Below, piece by piece: positions 36,530 through 47,639 of a DNA stretch of 64,000 nucleotides. Positions within the stretch are counted from its first letter, which is position 1, and each line of letters begins with the position of its first letter. The position numbers and the translations under genes were made by a program. The notes under the pieces were generated by a model that worked only from the letters and a program-made list of their open reading frames with translations, was not told the DNA's origin and ran no database searches. Source of the DNA: Pocillopora verrucosa (taxonomy: Eukaryota; Cnidaria; Anthozoa; Scleractinia; Pocilloporidae); contig NC_089315.1 of assembly GCF_036669915.1 (NCBI RefSeq), positions 16,452,003-16,516,002 of the forward strand. The letters run 5' to 3'.

Positions 36530-36950
36530 AAAACGAGAGAATGGTCGAAAGAAGGAATAGTGTCGCGAAAAATATGGGAATAGAGGAAAGAAATAACTAT
36601 GGAACGAGACAACGGAATGCAGGAAGCGGGAAACACGTGCAGTGGTAGAGTAGAAGGCACGCGGAAGATGAGATGAAGGAACACAGGGAAACGGAGATAA
36701 AGGGAACACAGAAGAAGAGACAAACAAAAGAACAGCATTATCGAGGAACACAGGAACACAGGAAGCGAAGAACAGAAGAACAGAGAAACAGATGAACACA
36801 GGAACACAGGAACAGAGAAAAATAGGAACATTGCAACAAAGGAACAAAAGAACAGAGGAAAAAGGGAAAAGAAAGAGAAAATGAAGAACAAAGGAACGAA
36901 AAAATAGAGGAAAAGAAGAATAGAGAAACAGAGGAAAGGGGGAAAGGCGA
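36530..36950. repeat. Expanded purine-rich minisatellite upstream of coiled-coil gene B
   Basis: About 420 bp of 'aggaacacaggaac', 'gaagaacagaagaacagag' and 'ggaacaaaggaacaaaagaac' motifs. The corresponding copy A tract is about 140 bp. Long minus-strand frames (Phe/Leu/Cys/Val/Pro-rich) across it are artefacts of the repeat. Confidence 0.85.
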
Positions 36951-37077
36951 AGCGTGAGGGTACAAGTCAGATTTGTAACAAAGCTTCAAAACTCTTCAAA
37001 CTTAAAAATTTTTTTAAAAACATGGTGAAATGGAGAACATCACAGTCACTAAATGCACACACTACACAAAGGTTAAC

Positions 37078-37173
37078 ATGTACAATCTTGGCAATGGGAA
37101 GCAGCGAGAGATTATCAGAACCGATGAATCATTTGTCAGATCCATGAACTGTATCCAAGGGAAGCCCTCCTAA
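37078..37173 (+). other. 31-codon small ORF, copy B partner of 27572-27667
   Basis: Same start, length and stop as the copy A version. In copy B an additional in-frame ATG exists 48 nt upstream, where copy A has ATA. Its role is unknown. Confidence 0.3.
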
Positions 37174-37472
37174 ACATCGCGAAAAACATCCAGCGAACCG
37201 TAAACAATTTCTTATGCGATTTAACATTGTAAAAAGGTTATTATTTCTAACTCTGGCTTTGACGCTTCAACCAATAATCTAGTGCCCAGGCTTAACGCTT
37301 CAACTCCGGTGTGATGTCAAGAAGTGACGGCACAAACATGTTACTATGCAACTGGTCATAAACAAATCGAAACTTTTTTCGCATCAAGAGCTTGGTTCTT
37401 GCTGAAGCAAAGAGAGAGAAAAAGAATTTTTCGTGTTCATCGAATGAGTCGAGTGAAGATAAGAATTACAAA

Positions 37473-40400
37473 ATGAGCAAAAACACTGCAGGCGACAAGG
37501 AGTCCGTGAGGAAATTCTTTGCAGCGAGAATATTTGATGAAGGAATCAATATTACTAATCGTTCCGCTAAGTATTATCACGAGCCTCTGGAGGCCTCACA
37601 CGGAGCGCGGATCATGGCTAATGAGGTGGGCGTTCCCCATTAATTGAGCTTTTTCTTCTTTGAAATCACAATTTTGCAAAACAGTTTCTTATGTAACCGG
37701 AGAAGCACAGAAAAAAACCTTAAGTAATTGGTTTTTCGCAAACGCGCGAATGTACTTCATTAAATACATTTGCCATAGTAATAAGTCAAAAATAATTCAA
37801 ATTGAATTTAAAATCGGTTATCTCTAAAATTGGCTTAGTTTTGAGTCTGTCAAACATTTGAAAAAAATAGAATTTTTTGCATCAAAGGTTTTCAGGTAAA
37901 TGAGTTTGAAAAAATATTTTCATGAAGAGACTGAAAAGCGCGAGGAACAGAAATTCTTAGATTATGACGCCACTCTTTGACACGCCACCATCTTTCGGCT
38001 GGAAGTTAATAATGTTCTGTATCCCGAATTCTCTTGTTCACTCCTAATTTCGTTAATTCCAAAATAATTGTTTTGACATATTTTCTTCCAGTCTGCGAGA
38101 GAAAAGGAACAACTGGAACAGAAGATCACCTGCCTTGAAACAGAGATTAACGGTTGGTCTATGTAATGACGCATGCGCGATAAGAGAGGTGCGCGCGGGG
38201 AAGCCGAAGGGGTGCCGAACCTCAACTGTGTGTCTTTGACATCAAATCTTCTCCCTCCCCCCCCCTCCCCCGCCTCGATTCGCCTTCCGTCATTAATAAT
38301 TTCGTTCTTGTTATTTTTTCCAGATTTGCGTTATCATCCATAAATTTAATTTGATCTACCTTTCAATTCAAGTATTCTTAAAATTTATCTATATTTTTAC
38401 AGCTAAAGAGAAGGAGAATGCCTTTCTTAAGGAAACTCTTATTGGGAGAGACAAAGAAATTGTTGATCTCAAAGAAAAACTGTCCCAGCTACAACAAAAC
38501 GGACCAAGAAATCAGTTGGATTTTGCCAAGCAAATGGCAATAATGGATGAAAAGCTACAGGAGACAAGAAAGAACATCGAAGAACTCGAGAATGGCCTAA
38601 ATTACAGTTTACTGAAGAAGGAAACAAAATTCAAGAGCGAGCCACAAACATTTAATGGTGAGTAGGGAAAGCAGAATGGCACAACTTGAAAATACTATTT
38701 TTTCTTCTTTAAGACGAGAAGCGGAGCTTTACCCTGACAAATTGTGTATGATCTCTTTATAATGTGTTCTTCATGCACTTAAAAGATCATTTCCTTTATT
38801 TTTAGGCAAAGCTTACTTCGACATTCAACCATCATGGTTTGACACTCTATCAAACAACGCTAGATGTCTTAAAATTGAGAACTTTCCAATAACAGCAAAA
38901 GATCTTGAAGTTATGAAGAATACTAAATCACATTCAAAACCCTTCACTGAGCCAGCTAAAGGTATGAAGAAAGAAACTTGTCCGATGGGTTACAAAACAG
39001 TTTGACACTTACTATTGATAACGTGTTCTTTCGTGTACTTTGATTTTCATTTACCTTTTTTCATTACAATTAGGCAAAGATAACTTTAACCTCAAACTGT
39101 CATGGTTTGACATTCCATCAAACAATGCTGGATGTCTCGAAGTTAAAAACTTTCCAGTAACAGCAAAAGATCTCAAAGCTAGGCAGAATGAGAAAAACAC
39201 TCCATCGGTTCAACCGCAAGGTGTTCCATCGAACAATACCACGGATTCCTCTGGTAACAAAGTGAACCCCTTTTCCAAAAGAGCTAATGGCATTACAAAA
39301 CCAACACGCATCCTTGCTGCCAACTTTGTTCAAGGTATGGTCAGTCGAACGTCACGTGACAAACGTAGAGGTTGTTTTGATTGACAGGAGCGAGCTTCGT
39401 TATCGAGTGCTCAATGTCACGGTTTGTGTTTGTGTTGTGCAAGGTTTAGGCAAATCTCGCCGAAACTATTTAAGGTTTGGTTCTGTAAGCTTAAGATTCA
39501 ATCTGCCTATGTTTAAATGAAATTCTCAACTTCGCAATCTGAATTAAAATTTCTAGCTATTGTAGCTCCATAAGAACGAACAAAACTGACGTCATGGTAG
39601 ATGAATGTCACCCCCCCCCTCCCTTGTTTAGTGAATGGTATTTACTTAGACACCAGCCATTCTTTAATTTCATCCGTGATGAGATGAAGTTTGTTGCCAA
39701 CTCCGCCTTCTTGAATTGTACAGGGAGTCCATATTCTTACCAAAGCCCATTACCTCCTATTTTGGCGAGCACTGTTCCCAGTGGATCTCAAGTAGGTTTC
39801 GCTCACCAGCAGATCAATCAACACTCCTTTCCTAAAACTGGTAAGTTGCTAACAATCAAATTATACAAAGTGTAAAATGTCTGTTATAAGCTCCCTGTGT
39901 TCAAATATCGCCAAACGGCCGGATTTGGATGGTAATATAAACAGAGGACCTCACGCTGGGGGAATTCATATTCAGGGGGGTATTTATACCCTAGGCGCAG
40001 GTCATATATATGGAATTGAGAAATAGCTTGGCAAGTCGCTCAGAAATAGCCTAATTTGAGATATTAAATTTCATGGAACTTTTCGTTTTTTCTATAGAAC
40101 AAGGATTCTTGAGCAGAACTTTTAGCAAATGGTTCGGATCATACCATTGAAGTAAGTGTAGTGTTATTCAGTAAATTAAATGCAATGAATCCGTCAATAA
40201 TTCAGCATTGTGCTGATTGAAAAATTACCTTTGCTTTCGTTTGACTTAAAAATTGAGGCATTGACTCTGATTATCTTTTCATTGTACAGATCATTATCAA
40301 TACCAACGACCCAAGCTTAACTCTTTCTCATTATTAAACATTTCAAAGCCGAGCGTTGTTTGTCATTTTCAATTCGTTATATTGTATCGTCTAAGGAAAA

Positions 40401-40486
40401 CTTTTGTAAGTAAATTTATCAAAAAACAATGTCTAAATGAACGCTGTTTTCAATTTTCAGAACTTCTTTCTCAAATGATTTTGTAA
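37473..40486 (+). CDS. Coiled-coil protein, paralogue B, 399 residues, family not recognised
   Basis: Exons: 37473-37625, 38092-38152, 38403-38657, 38806-38961, 39074-39334, 39724-39840, 40290-40486. All are GT/AG with continuous phase, 1200 nt. The coiled-coil exons are nearly identical to paralogue A. Two differences stand out. The second YFD/SWFD repeat exon is 261 nt instead of 156, adding about 35 residues rich in Ser/Thr/Asn (VPSNNTTDSSGNKVNPFSKR) before its donor. The last exon reads on for 65 codons to TAA at 40484, where A stops after four. The upstream ATG of paralogue A is absent here, favouring the start MSKNTAGDKES. AATAAA at 40565. Convergent with the TSP1 gene. Function not inferable. 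Confidence 0.7.
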
Positions 40487-41563
40487 ATATGTCCTTAGCA
40501 TTGTCGTATGATAATTTAATAAATGTTGACCAAATTTGTCAAAATTGTCTATTTTTGTTACTTAAATAAACATGAAATAGGAAATGAGGTATACTTTAGA
40601 AGACACAATCAGTTTGAGAAAGTATGCTGAATATGTTTGCTGTTGATATTTATCATTATTTATTAATGATTAATTTAATAAAAACCTCTGCAAGGTTAAC
40701 TGAATAAAATGCATTATTTTATTAACCTTTTCCGAAAGTTTGTAGATAATTCAGTGCATGCAGATATGACAGTCCTAGTGATAAAGGTGAAAACTAAAAC
40801 AATTAAGTGGAGTTGGTGTGAACTGGGTGTAATTGCCGCTGACCTGACTTGTTTACCTTCAGCCAACTCGTTTTCTAATTCTAAACCCAGAGTAAAGACA
40901 ACGGCCAATCACTACAAAGGGTAACATCATCGTCAACCACTAACGGCAAAGACATGCAAACTACCTAAAGCGCGGGAAAACGCACGTGACAAAGTCGCGA
41001 TTTGCATTAATTTTGTATCTCATTGGACCAAAGGGTTGCGTGAGTTTTATGGACCAATCAAAGACTGTCCACAAGCAAAACTAATGCATTACTGGATTAC
41101 TTTAGACCCTCTATTGAGACCCGCGTTATTAATTTCTAACTATTACGCTGTATAACTAGGGCTTTGCTTTCCTTCTAAAACAAAGGCTCTCTTCACCTTA
41201 AAGAATACATTTTGAACCGAAACGCAGTGAGAGTTAAGAACTCTCTAAGCTTTGGGACATTGTCTTGATACATCACCAAATTCTCTAGAACCATCAGTTG
41301 AGACATCTTTCATATATCTGAAGCAACAGTTAAAATAATAGAATAATTTTGTATGTTTACAGAAACAGAAGTTTCCGTGACCCGCGTAAAAAACCTTTAA
41401 CAAGGAGAAATAATAAAAATTAAAGAAAACCGCGTAGATATAAAACATCCAAGGAAGAGAACCTAAATGGGGTTCCTTACAATTTAGCAAAGTTACTTAC
41501 AAGAAACAAATTAGTGCAATTTATCACGCTATTGCTGTTACTTTTCTTTTGCAGCTGCTGAAA

Positions 41564-44500
41564 TCACCGCGACTTTTCTTTCGCATCTTCTCCATTTTCC
41601 TCTTCTTTTTTTTCTTTATTTCCATCTTCCTCTTTATCTCTCTTATTTTCATCATTTTCTATGATCCCTTCCTTTATCTCTTGCGGTTTTTCACTCTCTT
41701 CTGCATCTCTTTTTTCCTTTCTGTCGTCTTTGTTTTTCTCGTCACCGTTGTCACTAACTTTCCTGTGATAGAAAAGGAGATGCATTCCTATTGAATGTCA
41801 CAAAAGCAAAACCAAACCACAACCGCCAATCAGAACAAAGGTACATTTAAAAAGAGCTAAGAAACTTAACGTTAAAACGATAATGCTGCCTGAGGCGCGG
41901 GGGAATGCTAGGGTGGCGCGAGTTCGCTGCACCAATCAGACAGCGAATCTAAAACTGGTGAAATACAGCTTTAATCTTAACACGCCAATTAAAACGAATT
42001 TTAAATAGTAAAACAATCTAATTATAAGTAACCTTTAACCTTTCACTACAAAAAGAAATATTATCAAATCATCACGTGGAGCATGGTTTAAAATTTTTTA
42101 AACGCCCTTAAAAAGATAAGTTTGAGCTCGGTCATGTTTCCTTAATGTATGACCTTGTGTGTCATTCTCTTTACCCACAAGACCCTTTCAACACTGCTCA
42201 TTCTGCAGGACGCCTGTTATATGAACTTTGTAATGGTCTTGCTCCCCATAAAGTTCTCAGAAGCTCAGAGGTAGAGCATTACATCAAGGAACCCAAAGAT
42301 CTAATCGTAACCCAAATCTTTTTTTACTTCACGCTCATAACAAAACGTCTTACACTTTTTAAAAGGTATGGCACCAAGTAGCTCAATTACCCTTGATTCT
42401 CCGCGGCCTTTGTGGGACACGGTTCAACATTACACTGCTCAGACTCCATCGCCGGACCCAGTCTCTCACAGCTCTGACCTCCGTTATCTGGCGCAGGGTT
42501 GGTACATTCACGTGTCCTTTGGCGAACACCTCCTCCGCATGTTACCGTACATTTACCAAATTCGGTCCATTCTGAATAACTGCCATCCACTGGAAAAAAA
42601 TAGAGCTTGCTTAAACACCAACACCTATTCAGTACTAGGTCATTTCCCCATAGAAAAGTGTGTGTGTGTGCGGGGGGGAGGGGTTTTGAATTTAGAAGTA
42701 ACATTATAAAACAAGCAGACACACTAGTAGTGAGAAAAGAATTCAAAGTCAGGGATTTTCAGTCTAATAGACTAGTGGACATGGTATAAAAAAATGGCTT
42801 GTCCATTGAACTCTGGACTGGAAGTTATTTGTTGAAACCCTCTCCAGGCCTCTCCTTGAGCTACACACTCTACTCTCTCATAGCCTCTCTCCACTGAGAA
42901 GTGCAGATAAGAACCAGTGGTCTGTTAGAGAACCTTAGGGAAAAGCTGGGTAAGGAAGTGACCTACAGAGAGGTAGCATCCAATTCATGGGAATTACCAA
43001 TACTAGTAGTACCCTCCTGCTACACAAACCCAAATAAACTCTTGCAGTGCAGGCCTTATGACTTGTGAACAGACTTTATTCTCTTTAGCTTCAAGAGTAG
43101 TAGATCAATGCAGTAGGTTGATGTTTAGTGGTTGGTTGAAAGCGTTTCTGCATGCCAGTCTTAAATTTGTCCTGAGTTCAATTTTTTGGTTTTGGTTAAA
43201 TGCACAAGTGTGACATGATCTAAGATAGCAACAGAAAAACTGAGAAAAAGAAACTGTAAACTAAGGGATAACAATGTACCTGGCAAACATAAAGGACCAT
43301 CTGAAACATCATCAATGCCACTCACACTCACCTGGACAAGATTGTTCATTACATGCCTCTGTTTCCACACTTGGCCCCAGATCTTGCTCCTCACATGTTT
43401 TCCCACCAAACTTTGGTTCAGGACTGTTACACTGACGATTCCTCTCCCGCATGCCACCCCCACAAGTCACTGAGCATTCACCAAAGTCACTCCATTTCCC
43501 ATAACCTCCATTTACTACAAAGATACATTAATTCTATTAATTCATTACTTGCCTTTTACATTTCTATATGGAAAAAGACACCATGAAAATTATAAAGTAG
43601 ATAAAGAGGGTAAGTTTTCAGAGAGACTTTGGTGCTGCGTCAGTGGGGGAGTATAACAAGATAATTTAGTTTTATCAAACAAGTTGACAATGCAAATTGG
43701 CCACTGCAAAGAAATTGCAAGCTGATGTTTCAAGTATTTACCCTTTGTCAGAGCGAAATACTTAATTTGATTTGTCTGAGGACACATGTGCAGTGAACTC
43801 AGCCAGGAATTGAACCTCACACTCAGCTTGAACTCAGCTTGGATTCTACCAAACATAGGTTACCTTGTCTCACAAAATTCATCAGGAAACCTATGCTTTC
43901 AGAGTTGAGTCATTCAAAACTGTCTTTACACATCAGTCATGTTCACTTTTATGAGGCAAATAGACAAAGCAAAGAACAAAGCCTGAATGCCTATGTCAAA
44001 TGTCAGATCATCATGATTGTACTCGAATCTCACCTGGACATGTCCCCTTGTTACACACCCTTGACTCAACATCTGATCCAAGTTCCAATTTTTCACAACT
44101 TAACCCACCAAATTTGGGTTCTGGGTTATCACACTGGCGTCTCCGTTGCTGAACACCTTCCCCACACGTCACTGAACATTCACCAAAATCTGACCAGGGG
44201 CCATAGGCACCATCAACTGTACAATGTACACATAATTTACTTATAATAAATTAAATTTTGGTGGGGTCAAAAACCAAATCAGGCTGGTGACTAGGTTTCA
44301 GTTTGATGGATTAGGCCTCAAAAATAAAAACCTTTATGCAAAAGGAACAAACCCAGTTAAACCCTAAAGTAAAGTACAGAGGAGAACTATAGAATTCAGG
44401 GAAAATATAAGGGCACAAAGACAAGTAACATGCAATACCAAGAAATATTCATTTGCCCCTAAGTGACCACATATTTAATGGACCACATTACTGCAGAGAT

Positions 44501-47191
44501 TTCAAACAAAGGCTGGAAACCTCTTGTTTTCAGAGATCTTTTTCTGGCTTCCCATTTTCATTCAGTTTTCTTCTCCTTTTGTAAGTTTCCTCAAATAAAG
44601 ATAATACTTTCCTTGACCTTGCAAGAGATTTGCATTTATGTGTGGTGTTGTGTGGTTTTGGATGTCATTCTGGTCATCCCCTAATCAAAAATTTCAACAT
44701 CTGAAAGTGTTATTTAATATTACATTTCCCTTGAAAGCAAATATTATCATCAAAAATGTCAAAGGAACCAGTGAGCCTAGGCTTTCACTATGTGATTTAA
44801 AATCTATCAGGTCATTCAAGATAAAATTTCCTCTGACTTTGATTTCAAAATGAAGGAAATGGCATCTTGGAAGCCTATGTTTTCAAAATATTTTCAGATG
44901 AAGCATGCCCCAAGACCAATGTCGAGGCTAATGCTTTTGTTGTTCTTGGTCTCATCTTTACCGATCCCGAAACCTCTCTCTTTTATTTCAAAAGGGTTGG
45001 AATCTCTCTTAGTAGCAGGTGAATGCTGTCACCACTGCATCATCCATACTCCCATAAAATAATTAGATTCTTCATAATTCACCTGTCTAAATATCAGGTT
45101 TGTTTTCTCAGACAATCTAACAACACAATAAAGCAGCCTAAAACTTTATCATACCTGGACAAGGGTTCATGTTACACATGAAAGTTTGCTTGTCTTCTCC
45201 AAGAATAGAGCAGTTTTTACCCCCAAACTGTGGTTCAGGATTGTTGCATGACCGTGTTCTGAAACGCACCCCTGTTCCACAGGACTTAGTGCACCTAGAG
45301 AATACTGTCCAATGTGAGTACCCTCCATCCTCTGCAAAAAGTTTAAAAGAGAAATTGTTTTTTACAATATCAAAAGCTAGTATAATTGTAATACATCCTC
45401 TACTAACTCAACAACACTGATGCTTGAATTGTTTTACCATAATAACTTGTATAATGTTATACAATGCTTTTTTGATTGAGTGTTGCAAAAACAAGACCAA
45501 ATTTATTACAATGACCAACAGAGGAAAGGAAAATGCTCTTAAGAACCAATGAGAACTCCAAGTAAAACCAAGCAAACTGCTCACGAACACAAAAGATGTC
45601 ACATATTTTGACATAAAATTTTTTTAAAGATACAAAGTTTTAGCTAATTAAATTAAATATACCTGTCAACCCTTTAACTCCCATGAAGGACCAAGAAAGA
45701 ATTTCTCTTTATAAATTAATATAGATAACATATCAAGAAAACAGGAAATGGGAATAAAGGGAAATATCAATAGAAGATTACTAGTTGACTCCATTTTAAA
45801 TTCTTTGAAGTAACATCACAAGAGTTATAAAGCAGACAGTAAGGAGAATTACTAAATAACTGTAATTTTGAGAATGAGAGGATTAAATTTTAGTTGAAAC
45901 TGGCTGTTATCTCAATATGAGTAATCAAAGAACTGTCTAACCCACCTAGCGGGACTAAAAGCAATGTTTAGGACAAAGGTAGGCATCCTTATTACAAAAT
46001 TACTAATTAACTAATACTTTCACAAATACACAACTCTTACATGATATGTATAAATTAAAAATCAAATAATACTCCAAACCCAAGAAGGTGGAGAGGTATA
46101 AGGGGAGTTGTACCACCCATTTTTTGAACTGAATGATTTTGCCCCCCCCCCCCCCCCCCGATGTTCAGAAGAGCCCCTGCTGAAATCTGTAAATCTGAGC
46201 AGGAAGTTACTATGAGGGGTCACCAGAGTGGGCAGCACTTGCTACTAAATGGCTTTTCCAAAACATCCCAAAAAAGGAGACTAAACAGATTACCTAGAAA
46301 CAAGCATCAAAGATCAAAGCCAGAATGCAAATTATGCTTGGCATAAAAATGGCTTTTGAGAATACAAATGAGGTATATGTATTATGCACCAACAAGCTTA
46401 GCAATAGAGCGATTGATCTCAACAATAATTCACCAAAGTAGAAGTAAATATCCACCACTTTCACCATCACTTAGGTGAATAGTTGTCTTAGTAAATTGTA
46501 GATACCACTCAGAAACCAAAAAAAATTCATTTCTGTCAATATACCATAAAATGGTTGGAAATTAAATTTTTGATCTGCAATTATTTCTCTTCGGATGCTC
46601 AGCGTTGAACTGAGAAAGCCACTATTCATCTGTGTGGTGTGTACTAATCAACAGTATTTACTCTGCTTTCTGGGAAAAAAATTGCCCTCGGCGTTAACTA
46701 CTGATGTATACGAAAAGTAGTCGTTATTGCTCAGTATTCTTAATAGATGCAATATATCATATCATTCCTTCTGATTTAAAATTAAGTGTAAGGGTATTGG
46801 TCTTTTCGATAGTGTATTGCAAGCAATAATTGAATAATATGAACCAGAGTAAATGAAAAATTTAGAGCAGCAACTTTAAAGAATGTGAGCGTGGTAATAG
46901 CAATGTGAAAGACCTCATGAGTGTATACAAGCAAGAGTGGTAAAAAAAGGGGAAAAAAATATAAAATAATGTTAAATATAAGCTTCACTAAATTTTAAAG
47001 CCAACTCTATTACCTAACAGGGAAGTCTTTAACGACGTCAACAATTAGACGACGTCTTAAAAATACAAACACAGCAAAGAATTATCCCTACCTCTTAAAA
47101 TATAACGCACAAAGTTGTGAGAAACATAAAATATGGCTGACACTAGAGCCACAATTGTCAAAGCTTGCAAGACACGTACATTGCGAGTCAT
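41564..47191 (-). CDS. Thrombospondin type 1 repeat protein with N-terminal hydrophobic segment and charged tail
   Basis: Exons in reading order: 47191-47092, 45331-45154, 44216-44034, 43514-43332, 42589-42391, 41762-41564. Exon 1 encodes a 33-residue start with one hydrophobic stretch (ALTIVALVSAIFYVSH), a signal anchor or signal peptide, ending in phase 1. Four TSP1 modules follow, each with six Cys in the CxxxC...C...C...C...C pattern (CTVTCGGG, CSVTCGGG, CSVTCGEG, CTKSCGTG). The last exon is a Lys/Glu/Asp-rich tail ending KEKSR-stop. TSP1 modules act in extracellular adhesion and matrix binding, and in cnidarians are common in surface proteins. The first TSP1 exon holds a TTTT run (plus-strand AAAA, 45180-45183) that shifts the frame just before its fifth Cys. 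This may be a one-base error or a real lesion. Expected length is about 345 residues if the frame is intact. Confidence 0.85.
43600..43775 (-). mobile_element. Penelope-like terminal repeat fragment
   Basis: In an intron of the TSP1 gene. On the minus strand it shows a decayed hammerhead-like block 'ctgacaaagggtaaatactt|gaaacatcagctt', then 'ttgcagtggccaattt' and 'ataaaactaaattat', matching the terminal repeats at 48480 and 50520. The right end ('gggagtat...ctgcgtcagtggggga') matches 48358-48375. Confidence 0.7.
45668..45886. mobile_element. MITE-like element, AACCCTTTAACTCCCA family
   Basis: In TSP1 gene intron 1. It starts aaccctttaactcccatgaa; the interior keeps 'gacagtaaggagaattacta' as in the copy at 8745; the right terminus is decayed ('gagaggattaaatt'). 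Confidence 0.65.
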
Positions 47192-47639
47192 CGTGCGGTC
47201 GTATTTTTCCGGGTATTAACTAGTATTTAATATATATGCCGCTAAAACGTATGATTTGTGCTTTTGTTCGAGAGCAAGCAGTTACATTGTCACTGAATCT
47301 ATTATTGCTTACCTCATCTGCTACGTGGTCAAAACTTCTTATGATTAATGTGACTTTGTTTACGTTCCCCAAACAACCAAGGCATCGAGAGAAAAATTCT
47401 GCAAGACAGATTGTCAGTGTATTCTTACACTTATAGCCAACTTGTTTATACGTATTGCCACTGACAAACTGCTGGCTCAGAATTAGAGGGTCATAACAAA
47501 ACTGGTCACGCCATCACGCTATCACGCTATCATAGGATGAGAATATTAATTGTTAGACGGCATATTCTTTGTTTTTGTGTAGAGTGTGTGCGAAGCCGTA
47601 AACGCTTCTCCGAAAGCCGTCCATATTTCTTCCAGAAGG
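47192..47639. promoter_or_regulatory. Shared divergent promoter region between TSP1 gene and quinone oxidoreductase
   Basis: About 448 bp separate the two start codons, which point away from each other, so both 5' UTRs and promoters must lie here. No canonical TATA box at a fixed distance is evident. A short direct repeat 'catcacgctatcacgctatca' lies at about 47510-47532. Inferred from gene geometry only. Confidence 0.5.

Larger units (their letters stand above)
35370..43540. repeat. Segmental duplication, copy B
   Basis: Direct-orientation partner of copy A (26300-33720). It carries coiled-coil paralogue B and the intact 3' exons of the TSP1 gene. The minisatellite upstream of the coiled-coil gene is expanded here, and the insertion found in copy A at 31370-31890 is absent. 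Confidence 0.85.

Noticed and set aside
36488..36989. Minus-strand frames of 83-127 codons rich in Phe, Leu, Cys, Val and Pro
   Set aside because: They are the complement of the purine-rich minisatellite and overlap one another in several frames; the repeat explains them. The same applies to 27167-27481.
42145..42709. Plus-strand frames of 78 and 113 codons
   Set aside because: They lie antisense to the TSP1 exon at 42589-42391 and its intron; the minus-strand TSP1 reading explains the open frame.
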